Assembly: GCF_965363235.1 (NCBI RefSeq)
Contig: NC_134846.1
Location: 64,671,121 to 64,735,120 of the forward strand
DNA length: 64,000 bases
Source of the DNA: Mytilus galloprovincialis
Lineage: Eukaryota > Mollusca > Bivalvia > Mytilida > Mytilidae
Direction: 5' to 3'
The position numbers and the translations under genes are program-made. Positions 47,107 to 57,726 of this stretch are shown piece after piece (position 1 is the first letter of the stretch; every line of letters starts with the position of its first letter). The notes beneath the pieces are model-generated. The model had not been told where the DNA came from. It made no database searches and saw nothing but the letters and a program-made list of their open reading frames with translations.

Positions 47107-50061
47107 ATGTCACTCAATGCATATATCAACGAAGCCAGCGATGTGCTTTTTCGTTTTGATCTGTTTACCATTCCACATTCCTCTTCAAATTTTAACATTT
47201 GTGCGGATGAACGTACTCGACAAAAAATGTTTGAATACCTTGGTGAATTCGAAGAGACGGACGAAAGAGGGAATGTTACTTTGTTATCTGTCTTAGAACA
47301 TAAACTATCAGAAGAAAGGCATGTTTGTTCACAACAGCTACGCCTACAATCAAGTCAAATGCTGAAATTTCTCACAGGTACGTCTAAAACCGGGTGCGAA
47401 AACCAACGTCGTTTGAAGTGTTTCGTTTGCACAAAACTGGCGAGTGAAATACATACGCTTTTGTTAAAAGCTGCTTTAAGGTATAACCAAAAACTGATTT
47501 TTTGAAACAGAACCAAAACAATTAAGAAATCTTTAAAATTCGAAATTGGAATACATCCGCAATTAAACATCGACTTGGGCTTTCTCTGACGAGGAACCAG
47601 CATCACAATCCCGTTTATTTTAACTCCTAACAAATGGATTTTTTTTATGAAAAAGCAAAAGCACTATTTAAAATTACCCTGCTGCGACGATATAAATGTA
47701 AATGTAAAACTAAAGAACTGAATTCGAAGGTGATCTTGGTCTATCAGTTTTACCCGTTTAAAACTAATTCATTAGTTAGTTTTTATAAGATTTCAAAACC
47801 ACGATTTTAGGAATATATATGTAAGCACTTTAAATAGTTAGAAATTTCAAAAAGACATACCATTTAAAAAGGAACGAAGAAACTATTACATTATTATGCA
47901 GTTCCCCAGTGCGGAATCAGGATTTTGAAATTAGGGTCACGTGCCAAACTATCATTGGTAGTGGTACTTGTACAAAGTGTATGCATTTATCATATTTTAA
48001 GCATAAGGGGTTCACTTGCCCCCTGCTCCCCTACCCCCTAAATTCGTCTCAGGAAATTCTTATTAACTTGAGTCTCACAACTTTGTACTTTTTACAGATT
48101 TTGCAGCTGGTAAAACACAAGGAACAAAACGTTCGTCATTTTTGTTATACCAGCTTTTATGTCATGTTTGTGGGTCTGCCGATGCTGTTGATGGAACGCG
48201 CCTACTTTATGCAGTACTAGATGACTGTACGAAAGTAAATAGTCAGTACACAAATGTCAGTAGTGGTAGCCGGGCAGAGGGAGTGCATATACCAGACTGT
48301 GATTATGACATCATGACTATCCTGGAACAAATCGTCGTGTATGTCGTTGGTTATAAAGTCGATGACTCAAAACCTTCATTAGTTTGTAATACACAAAACT
48401 CTTATCCAGGATTTGCACATTTAATAATTCCACCTGAAAGTCGTTTTTCGGAGGAGTTGGTTCGTGTTTGGGGAGTCGAATCCGTTAATGGTCCCGTTGT
48501 ATCAAACAGGCGGTTTAAAGAGTGTTTCGTGAGCAATTATCGGGATAAAAATATCCGTATTCATGGGCCGTGCATATCACCAGAAGATGAGTCAGTTGAT
48601 CACCTTTTCTGTTTTCGAAGTCAAACATGGCCGACAATATCTAGTCCATGGTTACATAGGGTTGCGGGTCGTGAATGGCCAACTATCGACGTCGTAGAGA
48701 AAATTCTAAACCAGGATATTTTACTTGTACCAATAGGAAGTAAGTTCGGTGCGGAAGAAGACTGTCCTACTGAATGGCGTCTTTCGTTTTCATTGGCAGA
48801 GAGAGAACTAATTCATTCGTGGAATCATACACAAGTATTGTGTTATGTATTTTTCAAGTACATCAAGAAAGATTTAATGGCGTTCTTGCCATTTGGAAAA
48901 CTTATTTGCTCATATTTCATTAAAACAACATTGTTTTGGCTCAGCGAAGAGCAATCACAAAAAGAGTGGAATCCTAACAATATTCTTGCATGTTTTCATG
49001 AACTACAAAAACGTCTCATGTACTGGTTAAGGTACGGTTTCTGTCCACATTATTTTATACCAGAGAATAATCTGTTCGACGGGATACTTAATGATGCATC
49101 CAGAATGATTTTAGAAAACGCAATAAAAAACCTTTTAACTCTTGTTTTACGAAGTACTCATTATGGTGACGCATTTAGGACTTTTCATTTTCACCAGCTT
49201 CAACGGTACTCATTATCAGACACAACATTTGTGGAAAAGAAGATTGCAATTTTATCTCTACTGAAGCTCTTTCGGTTAACCTTAAAATCATCTACTCGAA
49301 AGCAAGTTCGTGCAATCCTATCAAAGTCTCTGTTTCGACTGCTAAAACAGAAACAATCATACTTTCCTAAAGGGATTTATCTATTAGCAGTTTGCTATGC
49401 TAATCAAATATATGCCGAAAGATTAAGTTTAGACTCACAAAATAACAAAGAAAGGTATATATCTCACAAAAACATCGTGTCACGTTTAATGATTGGTACA
49501 AATTCAGACGCAATAGCTGGCTGGTCACTGATAGCCATGTATTTTTGCAAAATTAAACAATATGGTATTGCACTACACCTCATAGAAAAAATCTTACAGA
49601 AGTGTTCGAAAGAAAATAAACTGTTGTTAACCTTCGTCGACAATATGGAGATGATGAGATATTTTGCTGTTAAAGCTGGTACAAAATGGTCCAAACGTCA
49701 ATCGTTTTTACAAAGTACGAAGAACTTATGCATGGATTTGATATATCAGACACCAACTTCTACATGGTTGTTAGAAGAATTCTTAATAGATACTGGATTC
49801 AAATGTTGGAGGGTCCATCCTGTCATATTCACACATTTTTTACATTTTATCATATTCAATAGAACTGGGAATATAACAAAAAGAGATCGAGCTATACGGA
49901 ATATTATAATTTCAAACCGAGAAAGCCGTATTCCTGGTTTCTTTAGAGAACGGCTTACTACGTTCATACTGCTAACGATAGCTTACAAATTGATAAACGA
50001 TGAACTTGCTGCTGAATACTGGTTATCCCATGCCTACAGATTTGGGAAGAAATTCTTTTGA
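47107..50061 (+). CDS. Mab-21/cGAS-like nucleotidyltransferase (cGLR family), two exons
   Basis: Exons 47107-47377 (donor CACAG/GTACGT) and 48098-50061 (acceptor TTTTTACAG) join in phase 1 to give 744 residues. Intron position, phase and the ATG directly after an acceptor all match the gene at 18829. Gly-Ser is at 147-148 (SSGSRAEG), D159 and D161 in DCDYDIM, and D258 in SVDHLFCF, so the metal-binding triad is intact. Downstream are WP..W, EWRLSFSLAERELIHSWN (about 316-333), CPHYFIPENNLF (about 406-417) and a TPR-like stretch near 560-592 (SDAIAGWSLIAMYF). It is a clear paralogue of the 18829 gene but well diverged, especially in exon 1. It lies just outside the right end of the giant foldback. 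Role as for that gene; ligand unknown. Confidence 0.9.
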
Positions 50062-50610
50062 TATACTTGCTGTTTATATATGAATTATATATTGTATCTC
50101 TTATCCTTTTAACTCTTGTGGACACATTGATTTAACACGTGGTTGTCGATGATGTCAGTAGATAATTGTCGAAGTTACAAGATCATAACCTTAGACGATC
50201 TTAGACAGTTCTCTGTATAAATGACACTTTTATTTGTATGTCGTGGAAATCAGGAATGTGGAGAGCAGTCGAAGGGGATTTTCATTCATCAAAAATTTAA
50301 AAAATAATATTTGATCATTTTAAGAGAAATCATTTTTTTCTAATTTGGCTTCTGTTAAAAGTGCGTACAAAATTGTGTCATGATTTGATACATTTCATTT
50401 CTTTTCCGTCGTTTCGTACAACCAATTTGATCAGAAGCACATAATACAGAGACAAACAATCATGAAAACAAATTTGAATTTGATTTAAACTACTCTTATT
50501 ATTCATCCATATATCAATACACAATATGTAACTTTCACCTGATAATTGATATTGAAACGAGGACAACCACTGAACTCCAGGCTCCTGACTTTGGACGGGC
50601 ATATAAGAAA
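50062..50610. other. 3' region of the second Mab-21/cGAS-like gene
   Basis: AT-rich 3' untranslated and intergenic sequence. No clear polyadenylation signal was identified and no gene was seen. Confidence 0.4.
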
Positions 50611-50840
50611 TGTGGCGGGGTTAAATAAAGGCAAAAGTGGTATGCCGGTGTTCAAAGACATAAATCGATTGAGAGAAAACAAATCCGGGTTACAAACTAA
50701 AACCGAGGGAAACACATCAGCTATAAATGGGAAACAAGGGACAACAAGAACATAGAAGTAACAAAAACAAATGCATAGAAACGAACTATTTTATAACAAC
50801 AGCCATATTCCAGACTTGGTTAAAAGAAAAAAAATGATGT
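50610..50840 (+). repeat. Dispersed mussel repeat (AAATAAAGGCAAAAGTGGTA family)
   Basis: Contains GGCGGGGTTAAATAAAGGCA, AAATCGATTGAGAGAAAACA, AATCCGGGTTACAAACTAAA and a CAGCTATAAATGGG-like word. It is a widespread mussel repeat and is related to the fragment at 46620. The 69-codon frame inside is not a gene. Confidence 0.7.
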
Positions 50841-51449
50841 GTTGAATTAAGTTTAATCGCAAGCCTACCTTCCGCTTTATGACATTGTTACAATTTAAAA
50901 TATGTGTCGCTCGAATGACAAAATAACGTGAAATAAACACAGCACATGTACAAACACGCAACTATGATATAATAGTCGACACAACATGCAAATTGCAAAA
51001 CAACAACAAACATATAAAAAGTAAAATCACAAAAATACTGAACTGCGCTAAACCTCTCACTTTTACGACAGTCTCATCAAAATTCGTTAAATAAATAAAT
51101 TAAACAGGACGTGTCAGGATGTTTATCCATCCCTCATTCCTAACGACAAAAATACACAGAACTGAGAGTACTCTCAGATACTGAAAGTTAATTCAAAGAC
51201 AGTAACAACTAATCAAAAAGTACATGTATCTAAGACTAAAATATCAATCAGTTCACATTCAACATCAAATGGATTTAGAAAAAGCGTTATTGACAGTCCA
51301 AGAAATTCATGGCATTGTCCGATGCCAAGATATAGAGATCGACAGATTGTGGTACTGTGAAAGTACTTATATGTAGTATTTAATATCATGTTAATTTATT
51401 GATCACAAAATCAATATTTATACCAACAAAGCCCATATTCAAAAACGAC
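50841..51449. other. Non-coding stretch with repeat fragments
   Basis: 51016-51090 carries AAAAGTAAAATCACAAAAATACTGAACTGC and GCTAAACCTCTCACTTTTAC-like words of two dispersed repeats (the latter reversed relative to 17150-17190). Otherwise nothing seen. Confidence 0.5.
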
Positions 51450-54400
51450 TGCTTAGCCTGAACCCGTTTTAAGCTGGATAAGAAATCAAGTGAGTCGCAA
51501 AGATAATCCGTTACTGATTAACACGTGACATCCGCCGGTTGCGGATTCTTTGGAAAATGATGATACAGATCAATTTCGGAAATGAGGAACAATTTAAATA
51601 CAATAGATGACAATCACTGAATACGACTACAAAAACCTTGATAGCTCAGAATTAAAACAAAAGTACACATATATTCAACTGTCAACGAATGTTGATTGCG
51701 AAAAATTCAAACATCTTTCGAGTTCATCTTTGCTATTGGGTATTATTATATCAGTGCATCCTTTATCAAAAACCTCGAATACACACTCTAAATATCGTGT
51801 CATCTATATGTTGGTACTGTTAGAAGGTTGCTACCTGAAATGGAAAGTCCATTATTGGAAGATCTTTACAGGAAAATGTCGAACATGTTATTTTTTTCAG
51901 CTGTAGAGTTCTGTTCTCATTTAATCGTCGCTTTTAATTTCAAGGTGAATGCGAAGATGCGAAGCCAACCTATTTAGAGTTGTGGTACTCTATTTCAAAT
52001 AAAGATGGATATGTGCGATTAATAGTAATTAAACTTATTTCAAAGAAATCATTAAAGGAAAATGTTTTAAAGACTCGTAAATTGCCTTTTTCGTTATATT
52101 CCAGTCAATCGCAAAACAAAATTATATTTTGAATCCATGTTAAAAATTATTTCTGTTTTTTTTTTTAAATCCTATCCATTTCAATTACAAGCAATAATTA
52201 GCACACATACGGTTTGTTTTTCCTTATACTAAGAATTCAACCTACTTCGTAGCTGCATACAATCCATTCCGTACAATTTTTCTGTCTTGCCTTTTTAATA
52301 GTGATTTGATTTATTTCAACTTAATAAATGGTGGTCAAATAAAAAAGGTGGGAAAAGTTTAAAGGTATCTTAATATCTGCGTAGTATTGAATTATTACGC
52401 GGAAGTTGAACCACAATGAACACAACTTAAAAGTACTACTGAGGAAGAAAAGTCATATGACAATTCCGAAACCGAAAGCAAGTTTCTTCTTCCTTGAAAC
52501 GTTATTTCATTGAAATTTAAAACTCATTACTGTAATAGACAGATTATTTGTGTCGTTTTCAGACAGTTTCAATTAGGTCATAAAGTGCAAGGTTACTTTG
52601 CATTTCAAACATTGTTATATACAATTCTATATAGATCTGTATTGATGAATTGATTACGTGAGGCCGTATATTCAAGCGTAAATATGAAACATTCTATATA
52701 AATTTTGATTTAGTGTTATTATAAATTTGACATTTGCGCTAGTCCTGTAAGTTCATTTGAAGGTTAAATTGATAAATTTGCATAGACTTAAATAATCTTC
52801 AAGGAATGAAAATAAACTTATTCAAAAATACAAAACTCCAAGGCGATTTACAAAATCAACCTTCAACTTTATCAAGAAAACCGAACGACTCGAAAACTAC
52901 TGTTATATTCCTGACTTTGTACATGCATTTCTCGAAGAAAATAGTGGGTTAAAACTGGTTGTACAGCTATCACATTGATTAAAAACGAAAGAACTATCAA
53001 CCAATGTTCAAATGGATTTGATCCAAGAAACTATAAGCAATCGCCAGGTCTTCAACAAAAAAACCCATACCGTATAGTCGGTACGAAATTGATTAAACGG
53101 TGCGTTGAAGACCCATTAGTGCCTTCGGCTGTTGTCTGCTCTTGGGTCGGGTTGTTGTGTCTTTGACATATTCCCCATTTCCATTCTCAATTTTATGATC
53201 AGTAACTTCTTGTCATGCAATTTGTGCCAATTGTGAGCTTATTATGGTTTAGGAAGATAGTATTCTCTAAAGCAATTTAAGATAACACAAAGAAAACTGA
53301 AGACAACACACAACGGGGTGTGCATGAAGAATATGGATATGGAGCTTCAGACAACACAGAGCAATAATGGTATATCATTACATCATGATTGTTTTGCTGT
53401 TACTTATCTTGACAGTTCGAACGCTATCACCTTTCAGTTGCAATGAGTATATCTTTATATCTGGACATTCCCCACCTGTAATACTTATTACTGTATTACA
53501 CATACACATAGAGACAGCATACACTTCAAACACAAGAATGCATTATAATGCATCCGCACATTAAGAGGAAAACACAGATATCAAAAAGGTTCAGAGGTAG
53601 CTATTTTTTGTATTTTACTATACCTTCGTTAATATTGTATTATTCTGGAAATTCGTGACAACATCCTCTTAACAACATTTGAAAAGTCTGAACATAAAAT
53701 ATATCTTGATGCTCTAAAAAAAACCTCTGTCGCTCACGTTGGTCTATAAGTATCTTCAACAATGGACTTTCTCCAATATTGTGGACTAGAATAGAATTAA
53801 ACACAAAAAACTCCTTTTCTGGTTGATCTTGTATTGCTGATATTTTTTGTTTAAAAGTTCTCTCTCATCTCTTTAATTTTTTCCCCAAACCCCAAAACGG
53901 TAATTTCAGGCAATCACTCCTATGAAGATTAAATCTACGATTGTGGCAAATTTATTTGTATTTGAAGATCTTGTCATTTTTGCTATTAAAAGTGTCTTTG
54001 TATCTATAGTTTTCAAGATAGTAGGCAAAAACATACAAAATTGGTACACATCGCCATTCAAAGATGAGTAATGCTACAATGAATGGGCTGTTGATTTTTG
54101 ACTTATATATAGATCTTGTGTTTAAATATTAGGCAAAAACGCAAAAAAAAAAGGAAGAGGTAAAAGTCATTATCCCAGGGCAATTAGTCCTCAGGCGATT
54201 TCAATATTTAATTTTATTTGAAGATATTTTCTTGCTTTTCATTTCTACTAATTTCGTTTTATATCTTTTTAGTTTAGTTTTCATATTAGTCCAAAACGCA
54301 ACAATTGATAAAAACATTGTCGTCTGACGAGTTCGGTCATGTGACTTATTTTATAGATCTTGTTAGTACTTTTTGGTTAATAACGTTTTAAAGTCTAAAA

Positions 54401-55080
54401 TGTCTGAAAGGGTAACCTTGACTGAATTATTTATTGGTGTATCTTTTATGAGTTGTTCAGATTGAAATGGCCGTTCCAGTTCAATAGTGGTTTACTAGTG
54501 ATAAAATATCCAGAATCTGATAAAATGTAATTGCTTTTGTTAAAATATTGTTTCCTTTCTATTTATCCCTTGAAAAATCTTTATTTTAATACTATGGCTA
54601 GCGTCTTATAGAAGATTCAATCTACGAGCAACAAAAACTGCATGAGTGTTTATGAGTTCATTTTACATTTTTAAGTCTTCCAAGTTAAAAGGGGTGGAAA
54701 ATTATGATTTGGGGCTAACATCGTTTTTTAATATAAATTCAATGAAAACTGTGCAATTTCATCATTTATATTATAAAAGTAGCAAAATTTCGATCCCAAT
54801 TTAACTTTCAATAATTACGAACTGGATTGTATAAGGAAAATGTAAAAATTTCATGATTTTACATACTAGTAGCACTTTGATGTAAAATCAAAGATTGTAT
54901 CATAAAATCCAAGAAAATAGAAAATTGGGGAAATTGTGATGTGTATCTCTAATTGAAAGATGACAAACATGATTTTTATCTGACACTATTTCAATACCAG
55001 AAATTAAAATCTAAGATTTTTATCCAGACATCTCAGAATACAGGAAACTGAAAAATTTGACATTTTAGATTATAGCTGGT
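51450..55080 (+). repeat. Segmental duplicate block B (partner of block A)
   Basis: Diverged, collinear counterpart of 675-6120. It lacks the 477-bp tandem and carries a single diverged unit of the 54-bp minisatellite (about 53391-53446). A 65-codon frame at 53367-53564 starts with a hydrophobic, signal-peptide-like stretch (IMIVLLLLILTV) but is not conserved as a frame in block A, so I do not call it a gene. A dispersed mussel repeat lies at 53095-53205 (GACCCATTAGTGCC, CGGGTTGTTGTGTCTTTGAC). Confidence 0.75.
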
Positions 55081-55434
55081 AGATTCTGAATCAAGGTTTG
55101 TCATACAGATTGTCCAACATTCAGATGATTTTGATTATACAACTGATACAAGTTATTGATGAGAGAAACTTTCAAAGCTATAAATGATTGACCTACAAAA
55201 CAACGAATTGAACTAAGTATTTATAAAATTTATTCAGGCTAGATCTTTTCATGTCAAAGTTATACCTTTTTAAACCAGTGACTCATATTATCATGATTAC
55301 AGTAAGTCATTATTTTGTTTGAATATCATGCCTTAGGCAACTACTTACTGGAGTTTGATGGTAAATTAACTATTCATTTCCCTGCACTCACTTCATACTA
55401 ACAACCTTTCACTGAAGCAATAAGCTTATATATA
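55081..55434. other. Non-coding stretch
   Basis: AT-rich with no recognised feature. It may be the heavily diverged end of block B. Confidence 0.4.
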
Positions 55435-55645
55435 ATTAAACTCATCATAGATACCAGGACTAAATTTTGTACATACACCAGACGTGTGTTTCGTCTACAA
55501 AAGACTCATCCGTGACGCTCGAATTCAAAAAAGTTAAAAAGGCCAAATAAAGTACGAAGTTGAAGAGCATTGAGGACCAGAATTCCTAAAAGTTTTGCTA
55601 AATCCAGCTAAGGTATTCTATGCCCGAGTATATTATACCAGTTGA
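55435..55645 (+). repeat. Dispersed mussel repeat (CGAAACGCGCGTCTG family)
   Basis: Contains AAACTCATCATAGATACCAG, CCAGACGTGTGTTTCGTCTA, AGACTCATCCGTGACGCTCG and GTTGAAGAGCATTGAGGACC. Parallel to 25830-26235. Confidence 0.75.
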
Positions 55646-57726
55646 TCAGTTTGTTGGAGAAGAATTCAAAGTGCGATTTGTTAAACTGTTTGAGCCATTG
55701 CTAGTTTAATACCTCGAAGCCTACTGAATTATCACTGTAAAACATGACCTAATAGCATTCAAATTTAAGTTTTTACTTTTGGGCTTATATTACATGTAAA
55801 TGATGTAGAGTTTGTAACTGTTTGACAGACTTGGTCAGGAATAGTATCACCCCCTTCCTTTTATTTTGATTGTTTAATGAAAAAGTATGCACTTGATGAT
55901 GAGAAGGGTTGAGAATTATATTGTATTCTTGTTTGCTTCCATTAAAGATACTCAGAAATAACAACAATGGCTTTATTAAATAAACCTTTTCAATAACATC
56001 AATATATATTATAAATTTATAAAAACAACTCTTGCTTAAACATTCATAAATGAGGCTATAAAATTGAAGTTGAATCTTGAAAGACAGAAAAAGAAATATT
56101 GTGGAGTCTTTAAATAATATGTGGAGGCTCTTGATAGCCTGCATTTGTCAACTGATACCAATTATAAACAATGGCCTCTAATTACTACCCTTAATACTGG
56201 TTTTTCAGAATTTCAAAATTGAATCAGAGTTAAGAATTACTTCTACCTACAATGGTATGCTTAGAAAACAACAGTATACAAAATGTTGTTCTGTTAATTT
56301 TGAATTTTCTCCATATGGTTAAAAATGCAAAGTAAGAGTAATGTTTTCATAAAACTTTTGGAGAACCATGACAACTAGCCTTCCTTCTATAATATCAATG
56401 ACAAAAATGACTTTAAAAACTACAAAATGTTGGAAAACTAGAAAAATAATATAATTCAAATATGTCAAAAATAAAAGATGAATATCTCTAATATGTGTGC
56501 AATAATTGGTAACATTTCAATAATGATAAAGGATTGCCATTGACGTAACATCTTAATGTTTATATGACAAATCCTGATTTTTTTTTGAATTAAAACTTAC
56601 AGAGGAACACATCTTTACTTTTAGTACATATCACAGATTGAAGATTGAATAATACTAAAAAATAAATAAGCAAAAATACCAAAATCAGAGGAAAATTCTA
56701 AATAGAAAGTCCCCAAGCAAATGGTGAAATCAAAACTGAAGTTTAATGTTCAAACGAATGGAAAACTTCAAGTTAGACATTAGACAAACTAGGTACCCTC
56801 TATGTGAGTTACAGACAGACAGAATGACAGATGAACCTTTTCAAGCAATAACAAGACTACTCTTGCCCCTCAGCAAGCAAGTAAAACAGATGTTTGATGC
56901 AAAGTGACTGAAAAAGGTTACACAGTCTGGGTGATCTTAATTGTAGCTGAATGTTGTTTCAAAAATGTTATTTACTGTGACTTTGACTTGATAATAAACT
57001 TTACTCTCCACCTATTGCAGTACAATTGTAATTAGTTTTACCAAATCAAACCATTCAGTATATAATTCTTTTTATCACTTTTGACTTTAATGTCTTGACT
57101 GTGGTTCCTTTACAGCAGTTGGTTAAAGTTTCTGACCAGTTAAGCAGTTTGATTTGATGAAACAAATTGTAATTGGGTCAGAATATTGTATGCAATATTG
57201 TTATACTGTAAACAGGTAAACATACTAAAACTCTGGCCAATCTATTGTCTTCAGATGTCAATCTTAATTTACAATGCCTAAGCAAATATCCTTACAAAGT
57301 TTGCAAGCAAGCTACTGAAAGTTCAAGCCTCTTATCTCTAAACAGGAAAATTTTAAAAGGAATAAAATCTTATTGTGAAATTGAGGATAAAAAATCGAAA
57401 GAAGGCAAAGTCAAAGAATTGTGGCCATAAGAATAACATGTATAATACATATCACACTATATTAACAATAATTAAATCTTATTCAACAAATAAAACAAAT
57501 ACTATCTTAAAAATGTCTATTTCAGTTTGTCTTGGTATTTCAGGAAGTTCAGATTTCAATGAAGTTCTCAATAAATGTGATATGCAATGCTGATGTCTGT
57601 TAGGATATTTCTCACAAATTCTTATCACAGACCAATCTATAGCTCTATCTGCTAATGCTAATGCTAACATTATAACCAGATATTCAATCTTTATGAGAGA
57701 GATGAGACTCACATCCCAATCCCAGA
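55646..57726. other. Region downstream of RRN3
   Basis: AT-rich. The part nearest 57726 is the 3' untranslated region of RRN3 on the minus strand. 56690-56775 has a dispersed repeat fragment (AAAGTCCCCAAGCAAATGG). Frames at 55785-56144 and 57479-57730 (minus) and 57245-57593 (plus) have no recognised domain and are not called. Confidence 0.45.

Noticed and set aside
53367-53564. 65-codon frame with a signal-peptide-like start in block B
   Set aside because: It is not kept as a frame in block A, and most of it is the single ancestral unit of the minisatellite plus its flank.
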